Below are positions 22,165 through 34,024 of a DNA stretch of 64,000 nucleotides, piece by piece. Under the pieces are notes generated by a model. It worked only from the letters and a program-made list of their open reading frames with translations. It did no database searches and was not told the origin of the DNA. Source of the DNA: Labyrinthula sp. Ha (Eukaryota > Sar > Bigyra > Labyrinthulida > Labyrinthulaceae); contig JAALGZ010000006.1 of assembly GCA_015227615.1 (NCBI GenBank), positions 434,001 to 498,000 of the forward strand. The letters run 5' to 3'. The position numbers were made by a program, and so were the translations under genes. The first letter of the stretch is position 1. The number at the start of each line of letters is the position of its first letter.

Positions 22165-25100
22165 GATTTTCTTCCCCACTATGAAAAAGAAATCTTTTTC
22201 TTATCAACCAACGTTTTACAAAAACTACACGCAGAAATTCTTATCGGGAACAAAAAAATTCAGCGATTTGGAATAGAAACCTGTCCGAAAAAGACAGTTC
22301 CAATCTAGACAGGTATATATATTTTTCAGTATCAAGTTAACGTTAGTTATAATTCTTTCTTCTTAGTCTAGTTTTCCTATAAACTTAAGAGGGGGGTAAA
22401 TAATTCCATCCAAAGTATCAGTATTAGGCTTTTGATACCGTGGTTAGTTTAGCCACAAATTGCAGTAGATGGTACAAAAAAAAACAAATATAAGTGATTT
22501 TTCTCTATAGAATAATTAATTCCAATTTTGAAAACTTTATTGAAAGAGCTTTAATTATATGAAATTAGTTTTTTGGGTATTTCTTAAGAAAAAAATATTT
22601 AGTTTAATTAAAAGTGAACTTCAGTAGAGATTAGATTTACAAAAGAGATTTTCTGGGAGCTGAAATATCTTTGAGTTTTCTCTTGTCAGTTTGGCTTTGG
22701 ATCTTACATTGGAAGTCTAGGTTTTATATGTTGCTAAGTTAAGATGATGGCTTAACATTTGCCTTTGAAGAAAGAGACTGCATCAAGTCTTATGTCATTG
22801 TTTTCGGTACTTGTTTCTTGATTTCTATGAACTTTAATTACTGTTGCTTCAATGTTTCTACTGCAAACCATAGTCTTTTTAGACAAAGCTTACTAGTTTT
22901 TTAAAAACATCCTTCATGCCAATTAACACTTAAAAACACTATACAACACAATCATTGGTTCCCACTCTAGAGTGACAGAGCTTCTAATCTATCATATAAG
23001 ATCATTATTATTAGCCAAGTTCCTGTTGCTTATGAGCAGTATTTATTGAGATCTTAAGAGTACTTTATTTTCAAACGCAAGTAGCCTTTAAATCAGCTTT
23101 CAAGTGAAAACAACAGAGTTCTCATGAAAGAGATAATTCAAAAGACATTTCATCTAAAGAAAACAAGTAGAAAAGGATCTTGTCTGGTAGCGGTAATCTT
23201 GAGCAATTGGCGTTGAAAATTTGGTGGCAGATCATTAAGAGCTACAATGAAAATGAACCATATTCAGAATTAGTTTGCTTCTAGTACCAAACAGTACTAG
23301 ACCTGCACTTTAAATTCATCATACAAGAAACATTGCTTCATTGAGAACGCACCTATTAGGAAATGAATGGTAATAGAAGGGAAGCGCTGAAACCATGAGA
23401 GCAAGTACCCTTTCCAAATTTGATAAAATATTTAAGCTGGAAGGCTCCCTTTCCTATCATCAGACCACATTGAACAGATATTAATATGCCTAAACTATTT
23501 AAAAAAATGGTTTCTGGATTCTATATTTAGTTTGAATAAAAGTGATTGCTGAAGCTAGAAAAAGTATTTCAATTGTAGGGTCTGTTTTGCTCCTCGGAAT
23601 AACCATGCTCTTAAAAGATCTCGGCATCGATAGCTAATAACTAGATTTTGCAGGTAAGTAGAAAATAATATGTTTCCCCAATAAAAATAAGCCAACAGGA
23701 GTACCATGTTTCTCATTGTACCAAGCCAAAAAATTCGCTCAGCTTGAGTCATGGCCCTTCAGAGAGTAATCATGATTAAAACTCTACAGCTATAGTGCAA
23801 ATCAAAAGAACAAATAAGAAAGACTGTCCGAACAATCTTAAATATGGGTGTTTCTCTTATCTATTGCGTGGGATACATTGAAACAAAATTGAGAAGATGA
23901 CCTATACTTGAATCTGAACACAATTTTCAAAAAACTCTAAATATTCTCTTCAGTACACTTATACTTAAAGATATATCGTTTGAGTACATTCCACTCCTCT
24001 GGCACCCTGTTTTTAGTTATTTCTCTTCCTCGTAAAGATGACTGACGAATGAATTAGAGAGTGATTGTACTTGGTTCATTCATGGTAATTAGTAACGGTG
24101 TAGCATGACTAGACTTAACCGAGCAAGGTACTTATTATTGCTCTCTAACATATTTGCCTAAAATTGTTTTCCAAGTGGTTATAAAAAATAAAACTCTCCT
24201 CAAGTCCACTTGGTGCTCTGTTGATTTTTTTCTGATCTGTTGTTTCATTGTGTTCTCGCTCAACTCTTTATATAATAACTGACTTTTAAGAAACTAAATT
24301 CAAATTTTATTGACTTCAATCATATTTTTCGTATGCGGCGTAGCATCCCCAAAACTAGGAAATGATACAGTGGCATATTTTTTGAACCTTATTAGTTTTT
24401 CTTTAGGCTACTACAAAATATTGCTTAAAGTAGGGAAGACATTACACTAAGTGTCATAAATGACAAGCGTATTGACGTAATGTCAAGACTGAAATAAATC
24501 AGCTTTTAGCTTCCATATAAAGTTATAAATGATCAATATCAAATCTAAGGAGAAATTTTTGTAAATATTTTCTAAATATCAATGTTTTAATGAGTTGTAT
24601 TTCACTTATAGCTTGAGCTCAATATGGAAATTTGTGCAAATTGCAGAATCCTGTTGACATAAAGATATCCTTAATTACCCTAGGCTTATACGAGCCTTCT
24701 TCATTCTGAAAAAGTGCTCATTAAGGCAGACAGAAATTATACTGCTATTATGTATGCATTATAGACTAGTAGACATACAAAACAATAGTTGACCTATATC
24801 AATTCTGTTTCCTTGAGTCAGGGTTTTTTATGTAACAACATTCTATTCTGTAGTGCCAACTTCTTTATAATAAGCAAGTGTGGAGTCCAGGCTATTTGGG
24901 TGGCCTCAGTTTTAATTCAGATAAAAAAGTATTTTGGATCCACTGGAACTACCAGTTAATGCCTAATAATCATTTTACAGACTACATGCGTGCTTCCTAT
25001 TTTAAGATTATTGCTAGTAATACCTAGACTCACGGTTATAAGCAGTCGAGGCTTTCTTCGCTTAAGAAAAGTTAAATAGTAGTTAATACATAAGAAATCT

Positions 25101-28100
25101 TAAAATGTTTTATCCTATCAGGTAAGAGTAAATGGGATTTTAAAAATACAAAAGATCAAGTTCCTATGCGAATAGATACTAACAAGAATGATATCGACTC
25201 CTTTCACCATTACTCTTCACACTAATTGCAGTGAAACTATGATAATATCATAATCGTCTCTTTAGCTAAGTCATAATATAAAATATGAATTGGTTGCGGG
25301 GGAATGATAAATTAGGAAGCATAGGACGGGGAAATAAATAGACTTTATAGTATGCTCAACTGATTTTTCATGGGTTCTTTACATTGTTTGCCCGTGTAAA
25401 TATCAGCTTCCTCATTTCCCTCTATGCAGTTAGACTAAAGCCACCATAGCGGATTTAAATTATGTATACAGATACTGAAACTATGTAGTATGCCTTCTAC
25501 TAAGTGATTTTAAGTAAATCAATGGCGACAGTTTTTTATAGAAACGTTATTCTTAACGTAAATATTATAATCGATATATATATATCTAAAGTTTTAGCAT
25601 TGCAGATTTAAACGAAAAAATATATTCTACCAAAAAAATGTTTTGTGTAAGACAAAAACTTCAAGTAAGTTCACACTATGTTTTGATTGGACAATAAATC
25701 AGCTCTGAAGAATCTCTTACATAGAGGTATGTAAAACTGTAAATCACTTCTATCAGGTATTAGAGTATTGAAGACTAGTTACAACCCTAAGAATGAATTT
25801 CAAAGTAACTATTTTTTTATATCTTTAACTTCCCAAATATTCTTGTGCAAAATATAGAGTACTTCTATACATGTGTCGCAACATAGAATAATTTTTGTCG
25901 TTCTTCCTAGAAAGTCCCGTATAAGGAGAGTGTACTTTAGTTCACTTAACTAATCTTATAAAACTCTTGCTTAAGTCAATTTTTTATATCTTAATGTTCT
26001 AATAAACATCATCCTGTGTCTTGAATAAACAATCTACTCTGAATGAAAATCTTTTCAGCATATAGTTTACAAATACGTAGACAAGATCATTATCCGTTTA
26101 CATTATATAATCGAAGCTTTCTTGGGGGAGCTAATTTACACATTTCTATTTTTCTTCAAGTGGGTTGTGAATTGATGCTATATTTCATATTAACTGTAGA
26201 TCATATTTATTATAAGTTAAACCCTAATAACCGGTAATTGAGTTTGTAGATATATTTTGCTCTTGAAATCCCCTTTTAATCTTGGAGTGTAAGTATCATT
26301 TCATTTTCTTCTTCTCAAGTTCTATAGAGGTATAAACATGTCATTTTTTTCTATAAACAGAGCTTAGCTGAACATTCCTTATTCTTATTAACTGATCGTC
26401 GAATTATATGATGCAATTTAAGGTTTCCAGTATTATTAGTACGTAATGCACTGACCAAGAAAAGAAACGAAATAATCATGTTCTTAACACTAAAACAAAG
26501 AGAAATCGCATGTTTTAGATCACTTAAAATAATAGAACCTCCATAAAAATTGATCAATTTGGACACTGTCTAAAGAATATTTGGTAAGCACAGTGTAGCG
26601 CCGATTTCTGCAACGTAAATTCCAAAAAAAATCAAACTTAACAAGGCCAATACTCTCGCTTTCCTTCGACAAGAAACGTTATTATTCTATTAACTCATCA
26701 AATACCGATAACTAAAAAAAATTCAACGTTTTTTAATAGTTCAAAAATATTTTATGATGGAGTAGCAAATTCAATTTAAGAGGATATCAATAGCAAGCCG
26801 ATGAGATATATTAAGGCCTGGTGTACTGGCGCTTTGATTTGTAACTAATTTGAAGATACCTTAATTCTACAAGCATATTGCACAGCATTGCCTCTAAACA
26901 AGAGGAAAACAATATTTCTTAAGACTGCTTTTTGATATTCCAAAGACTAATATTCTCACCTTTTGAAATAGAAGACTTGTTGTGTATTTGTAACTATTTG
27001 CTTAGTAAGCGAGAATTTTATTCATATGGTTTTGGTTGTACCTTTAATACAAGGGAGGGGAAGGTATGATGAATATTTTAGATTCTATCTTCGAGATAAA
27101 AGACCCCTTGAAATATTTGATTGGAAATGGTTCTAAACACTAACCTTAGAACAGCATTTGAATTTGGAGTAATAATGTTTTATGTTTTTTACCAAAGTGA
27201 GATGAGATACAAGAAAAAATAGTTTTGTCATCTATAAGCATATTAATATTTCAAGTAAATTTCTATGATAGACTGTAGGTGAAAGCTTAGATTATACCTT
27301 GCCCATTTCACAATTTCATTCAACTGTGGAAGGAAGCAACCATTTAAATGAAAATATCCAACAAATAGAATGCTTTATGATAATGTAAAATAATTAAGCA
27401 AAAGTGACATGCTTAAGCAATTATTACCTATTAAACTCTTTTCTCTTGCTTTTAATCTCCTTATTCTTAGTGTATTCTTCTCTTAGTCTTATTATTTTCA
27501 AGCTTCACGACGAGTATTATCGAACTAGAGAAACGTGCATAATCCCGTTTCACACTTAGAAATGTATATGAAGTAACATATAAAGACCCTTAGGTAGAGT
27601 TTGTACAGACTTTTAAATATATAAACAATTATTTCTTGAATGTTGTTTTTTGTGACTGAACTCAATTTTTATATTACTGCTTTTTGCCATTAGTGGACTA
27701 TAATTCAACAAACTTGGAAATCGATGGAAACTGCCAGTGAGGTCTTCGTTTCTCTTTGCTTTTGATTATTATTCAGCTGTTGAAACCGAAGATTGAGCTT
27801 AACGGAACATTGAAACCGAAGTATTGCATTGAAGGCTCCTCTTAACACATGAAAGTTATGACTGGGGTTACATAATAGGGAACCAATTTTGTTTACACCT
27901 AAAAACATTTTCAACCATGAAAAGGAAAGAATAAGAACTAATTCTTGTGGAATACACATTACAAAGTTCGTAAACAAATATAACCTCGTGGGCAGCGATC
28001 GAGGTTTCGACTCCAGTGATATTCCCGATATCATTTTCCAAAATTCAATTTCACATTCTTGTTTCCCTTCCCTTCGCGTTGAATTTCCAACTTTTCACGA

Positions 28101-29299
28101 GAACTCCCCGTTTTATCAAGTTTCTTTTAAAGGACCCATTTTCCTTGTCTGAAGTCTCAGTCCTGGTCCTGATGTACGAATTAAGGTTCCGTGGTCGAAA
28201 ATCTAGAAATGTGCCATTTGTGGGAGTTCCATGAAAACTGAAAATGCATGCGAAAGCGTTTGAGGCTCTTGTCTGGAGGCGGAAATGGAAAACGGGGATC
28301 ATTAGAATAACCTGAAGGCTTCCAAGGAATCGAGTTTGGACTGCGCAGTTAGAATAGTACTTATTTACACAGGCTTAGTTTACGCCACTCTTCCATTAGT
28401 ACCAATCGCATAATCTCCCAAAACTAATGATCAAAAACCAACAGTTAAAATTAGAATGTCGAAAGGTTGAAAGAAATGACTAAAGAAACTAAAACATCTA
28501 TCAAGTAAAGAAGGGAAGATAAAGGATTACGGTTCAGGCAAAGAGGAAAATAAAGGTAAAAGTAGATACATTCAAGAAAGATTTAACAAAATTGAATCAT
28601 ATACAAGACAATTCTAGAGTTAATTGAATATAAGCAACATATGAATACGAGCATTTCAAATCTATATGAACAAGAAACAAAGGAACAAGCAAAGGGAGAA
28701 GTGAAAAAGATGAATTCAAGTCATATACAAGAGCTCTTCAAAGTTACATAAACAGGAACAAGAAAAAAATGAACAGAATACCTTTCTACTGAGAATATAC
28801 ATATTTCCCAAAATACAGAAACTGAAACAAAGAATAGGTATATGGTTTGTTTTCATGAAGAAACGTATATTGTAGGTGAACATAGGGATCAGGGTTTAGA
28901 ATTATTTAGAAGATACGTATATTGTGGGTTTCTTGATTGGGGGTGGGCATAGGGATTAGGCTGTTCTTATTTTTTAGGGCCGTTGGATGAGAAGTTTCAA
29001 AACTGATTTGTTAAGCGGCCTTCAACATATATATATACAAGCTATCCCAGGATGCATAAAACAATTCCGTGATAGGTCATGAGGTACCTGGTATTCAATT
29101 CGATGCATTCTATTTGGTTTTACGAAGACGGGTGTGAAGGGTTTCATTTTAAACACAACAAAGGTGTGTTCACTGGAGGAATAAGTTTAAATGTTCACAA
29201 TATAGAACGGGGCTTTTTTGAAGAGAGTACTGTTTAGGAAAATTTAGCATAGGGAAAATGGAGTTGCTAAAAGAAAAGATTGCAGGTGAATACTATATA
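22165..29299. other. 7-kb gene-poor stretch
   Basis: No supported gene. From about 27.7 to 29.2 kb the sequence is somewhat richer in G and C. It holds a purine-rich strand (28440-28760) and an imperfect local duplication near 28857-28930, but no convincing reading frame. Overlapping short frames on both strands at 27705-28302 share no motif with known families. Confidence 0.4.
28857..28930. repeat. Imperfect local direct repeat
   Basis: GAAGAAACGTATATTGTAGG (28857-28876) recurs as GAAGATACGTATATTGTGGG (about 28909-28928), 52 bp downstream. Both are followed by a similar CATAGGGAT(C/T)AGG string. This is a small duplication with no known function. Confidence 0.55.
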
Positions 29300-29665
29300 G
29301 GAAAACCTGCTTAAGTGTTAAAGTTTACCTCAAAAGTAAAAATTTTAGAAGAGACATATTTTAATTTGCCTCTGCGCATCATTTTTTTCAGTAAATCCGA
29401 AGATTCGTTTGGTTTCATCTTCAGAAAAGCTGTGGGGCGACTGCTTTCTCAACCTAAATCGGTTTGCAGCTACCTTCTCCACGACTTCAAGAATTTCTTC
29501 TGGTGTAGAACCTGTGTAAGTGTTCCAATTACCTCTTTTTTCGGTTTGATTTGGTTATTGAAGGTCTGCTTCCTCTGTGCTGAGATCAGAAGGATCTGTT
29601 TCCATACTTGTAATTTTTCGTTTGTTCCTTTCACAAATTTTGAGGTCAAAGAGATGAGCCTTAGG
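29300..29665 (-). pseudogene. Decayed coding relic of unknown family
   Basis: On the minus strand one frame is open for much of this span and has a balanced, acidic composition unlike chance AT-rich translation. Examples are METDPSDLSTEEADL in the upstream half, and GSTPEEILEVVEKVAANRFR then SFSEDETKRIFGFTEKND in the downstream half. The frame is interrupted and no intron explains the break. No family is recognised, and a mobile-element origin is possible. Neighbouring DNA at 29.7-29.95 kb on the same strand also looks partly coding (MKRRAKRWRVKYF). Confidence 0.35.
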
Positions 29666-29969
29666 GTAGTGGTGTTAAACTACTGGTAGGGTTTATGGAT
29701 TTCGACTAAGAATCCTTACTGGTACGCCTCGTTTAAATCTTCCTATATTCCTTACCGGAACACTTGCGTAAATTACTCTAGTGTAAAAAATCCGGTTTCA
29801 CCGCGGTTACTGTATCAGAGAAATAGGGAAAAGTATTTTACTCGCCAGCGTTTTGCACGTCGCTTCATTCTGGTTGGTCAGATCTCAAAAAAATATACTT
29901 AGCCTGGATTTTGAGTGCGCAGAAGCCAAAATTTCATACTGCGAATTTTTTTAGGCGCTGAATCTGAAT

Positions 29970-31209
29970 TTGCCTAGGAAATTGAAGGGTACAAAAATTC
30001 ACAATTTCAACCGAAAGAATGCAAAAAAAACACAAATTTCACAAATATTGCTAGGAAAAAAATTTACGAAGGAAAAACACAAGAAAGTTAAACAAAAACA
30101 GAAAAAAAATGAATTTAGACGAAAGTTGGATGTTAAAGAGCTCTGGTGCTGCAAAATAAATATTGGAAACACATCAGAACTACGTTGTAAGAGGCTTTAG
30201 AACTAGTAAAAAGGCAGCACACCACTTTACGAAGTCAAAAACGTTGAAAAAAGTTTGGAATTGAAGTAGTTAAGTTAGGAGATTGTAGAATTATTTGTAC
30301 TAGTCCGAAGAATTATACTCTTAAGGTTAATCTTAAGTTTGACTTGAAGAGGAACGTTTACATCTTCTAGGTAATTGACTTAATAGAAGCTGGGCTAGAA
30401 TGTTTATATAGATTTGTTAGAGCTTAAACTTTAATGGCTGTAGCAGAATTATCTTTTCACAGAACCTTTCCAGGAATTATGTATAGAATCAAGTTTGGAC
30501 ATCAAATCACCAGCTAAGAGAAAAAGAATACATAAGATTGGGGTTAAAAAAAATCAATCGCGTCTGAACTTAGGATAAAAAAAAAATAAAAACTAATCAA
30601 ATAATATTTTTCTTGAACTCTTGAGTTGAGCTTTAATCCTGAACTCTTGACCATCCCTTCTCAAATTAAAATATTTTTTTCCAAACTCTCAACCTAAACC
30701 CCATCATTTTTAAAAGTAAAAATTAATTTAGAAAACATTTTGAAAATGATGTACCTTTTCTTGAGTTTTGTTTTTGTCAAGGTTGAATTAAATCCTTCTT
30801 TCCTTTTAATATATGAATTAAAGCTTAAATTTTCTTGAACTTCTTTAGTCTTCTTCTTTATCTTTTATATATAGGAACATCCAATTTAAAAATGTTTGAA
30901 TAACCAAAAAAATAATATAATTTCTGTTTAAATACATAGAATAGTGAAGATACAATAACTTGATCAAGTTTTCATTGTCATTTCATCTTTTCTTGTGCCT
31001 GAACATCGTACTTTCACAATCTTGATACAGTTTTCTTGTTTCGTTGGCTTCATTGCATTTATTCTGAATTTTGATTTGGGGAATTTCCAATCCAACCAAT
31101 GAGAAAAAAAGGCGTGTAAAAAAAAACAATCCCAGAGAAACAAGACTCTGGTATTCCCACAGTAATGCCATACTGTTATCTTGCATCACTACACAAAACA
31201 AAAAAAGCA
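29970..31209. other. Gene-free stretch upstream of TOM22
   Basis: AT-rich. The lysine-rich frame at 29970-30200 follows from A-rich sequence and is not called. The TOM22 promoter should lie in the last few hundred bases but has no identifiable element. Confidence 0.4.
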
Positions 31210-31461
31210 ATGGGCCTGGTAATCTCACTGTTCTTGTTATTTTCGTAGGCGGACATAATACAAACGGTGAAAAGCATTAACCTAAAATCTACGACGCTAT
31301 CTCTCTTGAAAAATGCAAAAGCACTAACGTGGATTCTGTCAATAACCTTTGTGGTTGTTGGTCTACCTCTTGTACTCGAAATCGAACGTGAACAACAATT
31401 AATTCAGTTAGAAAAACAGCAGCAGAACCCTGCCAATAGTCTCTACTCACAAACTGGGTAA
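31210..31461 (+). CDS. TOM22: Mitochondrial import receptor subunit TOM22/TOM9-like
   Basis: Two exons: a 9-nt first exon (31210-31218, encoding Met-Gly-Leu), a 30-nt GT-AG intron (31219-31248, GTAATC...CGTAG), and exon 2 (31249-31461). The product is 73 residues. One membrane helix, WILSITFVVVGLPLVLEI, is followed by EREQQLIQLEKQQQ. This matches the TOM22/plant TOM9 signature, where a tryptophan precedes the helix, a proline lies within it and a REQQL-type intermembrane-space segment follows. It acts in the TOM complex of the outer mitochondrial membrane, linking Tom40 and Tom20. Like plant TOM9, it lacks the long acidic cytosolic receptor domain of fungal and animal Tom22. Its stop codon is only 7 bp from the convergent stop of the Sds3-like gene. 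Confidence 0.75.
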
Positions 31462-31468
31462 AATCTAA

Positions 31469-32292
31469 CTAAATAAACTTCAGTTTAACTCGTCCACTGC
31501 GAATATGTTCATATGGAACTCTAGCTCTTGTCCCATCGGCCAACCTCATTTCAACTTCGGTGGTTCTCACACTACTTATTTCACCTAGTAAATTCTCTCC
31601 AGTTACATGAGTAGTTGCAACAACAGCTGTGCCAACATTTATTTTCTTCCCCTTGTACCTCAGTACTGGAATCAATTTGTGCCTCTTTCTTCCAGAACCC
31701 CTATACACTTCCACTGTAACATCTTGATTCTCTAGTTTAACATTCTCGTTTTCCGACGCTGTTTTTTTTGTGCTCTCTTGAGAAATTGTACCTTCTATTG
31801 CGCTCAAGTCAGAGAGAATCTGCTCTTCCGAAAGATTGTACGAGAGTTTGACGGGTTTAGAAACCTTAGCTTTTTTGTCCATTTCAAAGGGTTCAACAAG
31901 ATCAAGATTCTTAGATCGCAGATTTCGCGTTCCTGTTTTTTGAGCATCTGCGGATTTTACGCCTTCCAAGAGATGCAGCATTCTTTGTTTGCATTGGTTT
32001 TCCTTTTGCTAGAAAACTTAAAAAAAGAGAAAGATACTGAAAATACTTCTTCTGCAGATTTTAATTGGTATGAATATATTTTTTCAGCTTCTTCATTTCG
32101 AATTCTTTTTTGTGTTCTTGCATCTCTTAATGCGCGCTCCTTGGAAGCTTCGAGTTCTTTCTTGTAATTAACAAGTTCAGGGTGAGTTCCATCTAAAATT
32201 TTTTGCCGTTCTTGCTCAATGAAAGAAATACTCTCTGAATTCGATGAAGTTTCATTCTCTCTATCTGATATTTCGTTTGTTTCTGTTGTCAT
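31469..32292 (-). CDS. Sds3/BRMS1-family Sin3-HDAC complex subunit
   Basis: Two exons, complement of 31469-32008 and 32047-32292, joined across a 38-nt GT-AG intron (32009-32046); the product is 261 residues. Residues about 27-95 form the charged coiled coil typical of Sds3/BRMS1 (QERQKILDGTHPELVNYKKE, then repeated Arg/Glu/Lys heptads into the second exon). A disordered middle follows. The C-terminal 75 residues (GKKINVGTAVVATTHVTGE to ADGTRARVPYEHIRSGRVKL) resemble the Tudor-like domain found at the C-terminus of SDS3/BRMS1 proteins. The family scaffolds Rpd3/HDAC with Sin3 to deacetylate histones and repress transcription in the nucleus. SGF29 or another Tudor protein is an alternative, but the N-terminal coiled-coil motif favours Sds3. 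Confidence 0.7.
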
Positions 32293-32984
32293 TTTGATTT
32301 TTTCTCCTTTTAACTGCTTCTGTTAAGTTTTAAAACAGCAATGGATTATCACAGTGTGCTCATATTTTGGGCAAAATCAGCTAGAAAAGAATGCCACGTC
32401 ATTAGATAAATCGAACGTGTCAATCAACTAAAACGAGTTAATATACGTTTTGGTGAGAGCACAGAGGTAAACTGGTTAGCCAAATTTTAAACAAATGCTC
32501 CTATTCATTACCACATATGCTTTTTATATATATAGCTTATCATAACCGAAACAAAACAACCCTATTTTTGAGTGGTTTCGACGAAACATGAATGTAGCGA
32601 AATATTGTGTGAAATTAATAAATTGAGAAGACACTTTCCAAGCGAAAGAAATGAGAAGTTGAAACAGAAAATTATTATAAGCACATATATATTTCCCCCA
32701 AAACAACATTTTGTTTTGGGCAAGTATTCCAGTTGAGGTTAATCTGCGTTGTTCTTTCGGTCAAAGTGAACAAGCTCTATACCCAGCACAATCTTAGTAT
32801 ACAACACTGAGAAAACATGCAAACTGATAGCCTAATAAATTAAAAAATTCCTTCTATAAACTGAGTTGTTCTTATTATGATGCTTATTAATGTTGCGCAA
32901 CTTGCCCTGTCTCCGATCAATTTGTACCCTAGAAATGTTTGTAATATACGCTCATTTTTATCTTTACCAACTGTATTCAAATAG
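32293..32984. other. 0.7-kb spacer
   Basis: Spacer upstream of the Sds3-like gene and downstream of the minus-strand LRR-like gene. No supported coding frame. A TA run lies at about 32525-32535. Confidence 0.4.
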
Positions 32985-34010
32985 TTAAGTTTCTTTTTTG
33001 TATCTTTCAGCAATATTTCTCAATCTTTCAATAAGCTGTCCATCTTTCCTGGGTTCAAACGATCTTATTTCAGCATAACAATTATCGTTTAATCCTGCGC
33101 AACATCTCGTACCCAACAGAGAATACATCGGCAAACAAAAAGGAATACGTGAAAAATAAAGACGGCTAACCCAAAAATTTATTCTACAAGGTTGAATAAG
33201 CTTTATGATACCATAGGCTGTGTAATCTACTGTATATATATTATGGCTAGCAAAAATAGCGACCTTTGTTAAAGATTTAAGATCAGCTTCGCACAGGTTA
33301 AGAAAGAAACTCAATTCTCCTTCCACAGAAAAATATCTCAAAGTAATAGTTAATGCTTTCAACTTCGAATATGAGTTCTTAAGCTGCACGTACCTTAAAC
33401 CATTCCAAATTTCTTTACTTAGTATGAATTTAAATTCTTCCAACCGTGATGAAAAATCTATCATAGGTATACTCCAACAAAGATTTTTTTCCGAGCTTTT
33501 CATTGTATCGAGAAATAGATGCTTAACAGAAGGATTATTCTTGGCAATGTGGGTAAACAAGTTTCTTAGGTCAGCGTTGCTCGACCATTCCAAAAATGAA
33601 AGGGTCAAATGAGAAAAATTGGATTTTTTTTGGAATATAGCTTGCTTCAAAAATAAAATAAAGACTTTTGTAAGCTTAAGACCTCTTAGTATAACGTATT
33701 GGGAACTCTGCAAGATAGCTGAATTCCTTACTCCTTCCAATTGAGAGGGTTTTGTTATGTTCAAGAAAGCATAAAAGAAGTCAGAATTTTCAGGGTTATT
33801 TCCAGAAGGGATCCAAACTCCGGTTGACTTAGTTTTGTATCCATTACGCATTATCTCTATGGTTTTTGAGGAAACCAGGTATCGTAAATAAACAATGTTT
33901 TTCTTTCGGAACATTATCTTAACTATTGAATCTACACTAGAATGCGAAACACCCAAAATTACATACGGGAAGGGACAGTCCACAATTACCTTAAACTCCG
34001 TTCTATCCAT
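32985..34010 (-). CDS. Hypothetical protein, possibly degenerate LRR
   Basis: Single exon, 341 residues, ATG at 34010. The middle (residues about 105-260) shows leucine-rich-repeat-like spacing: LRGLKLTKVFILFLK, HLTLSFLEWSSNADLRNLF, VKHLFLDTM, LEEFKF, LRYVQLKN, LKALTITLRY and LTKVAIFASHN. No transmembrane segment, catalytic motif or clear F-box is visible. The start codon lies 14 bp from that of the divergent PLD-family gene. It may be an LRR adaptor with diverged repeats, similar in style to the LRR part of the GTPase at 3.1 kb, but sequence homology cannot be shown by eye. Confidence 0.65.
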   Translation of the reverse strand: MDRTEFKVIVDCPFPYVILGVSHSSVDSIVKIMFRKKNIVYLRYLVSSKTIEIMRNGYKTKSTGVWIPSGNNPENSDFFYAFLNITKPSQLEGVRNSAILQSSQYVILRGLKLTKVFILFLKQAIFQKKSNFSHLTLSFLEWSSNADLRNLFTHIAKNNPSVKHLFLDTMKSSEKNLCWSIPMIDFSSRLEEFKFILSKEIWNGLRYVQLKNSYSKLKALTITLRYFSVEGELSFFLNLCEADLKSLTKVAIFASHNIYTVDYTAYGIIKLIQPCRINFWVSRLYFSRIPFCLPMYSLLGTRCCAGLNDNCYAEIRSFEPRKDGQLIERLRNIAERYKKET

Positions 34011-34024
34011 CGTTCTTACGATTC
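34011..34024. promoter_or_regulatory. 14-bp divergent intergenic gap
   Basis: Only 14 bp separate the ATG of the minus-strand LRR-like gene (34010) from the ATG of the plus-strand PLD gene (34025). Core promoters and 5' leaders must therefore overlap the neighbouring coding region, or one start is misassigned. No TATA-like element is present in the gap itself. Confidence 0.5.

Noticed and set aside
28051-28302. Overlapping short frames on both strands near 28 kb as genes
   Set aside because: They are mirror shadows of each other in locally GC-richer DNA, without start context or family resemblance.
29970-30200. Lys-rich 76-codon frame as a nucleic-acid-binding protein
   Set aside because: Lysine and asparagine content follows directly from A-runs; no motif or conservation is visible.
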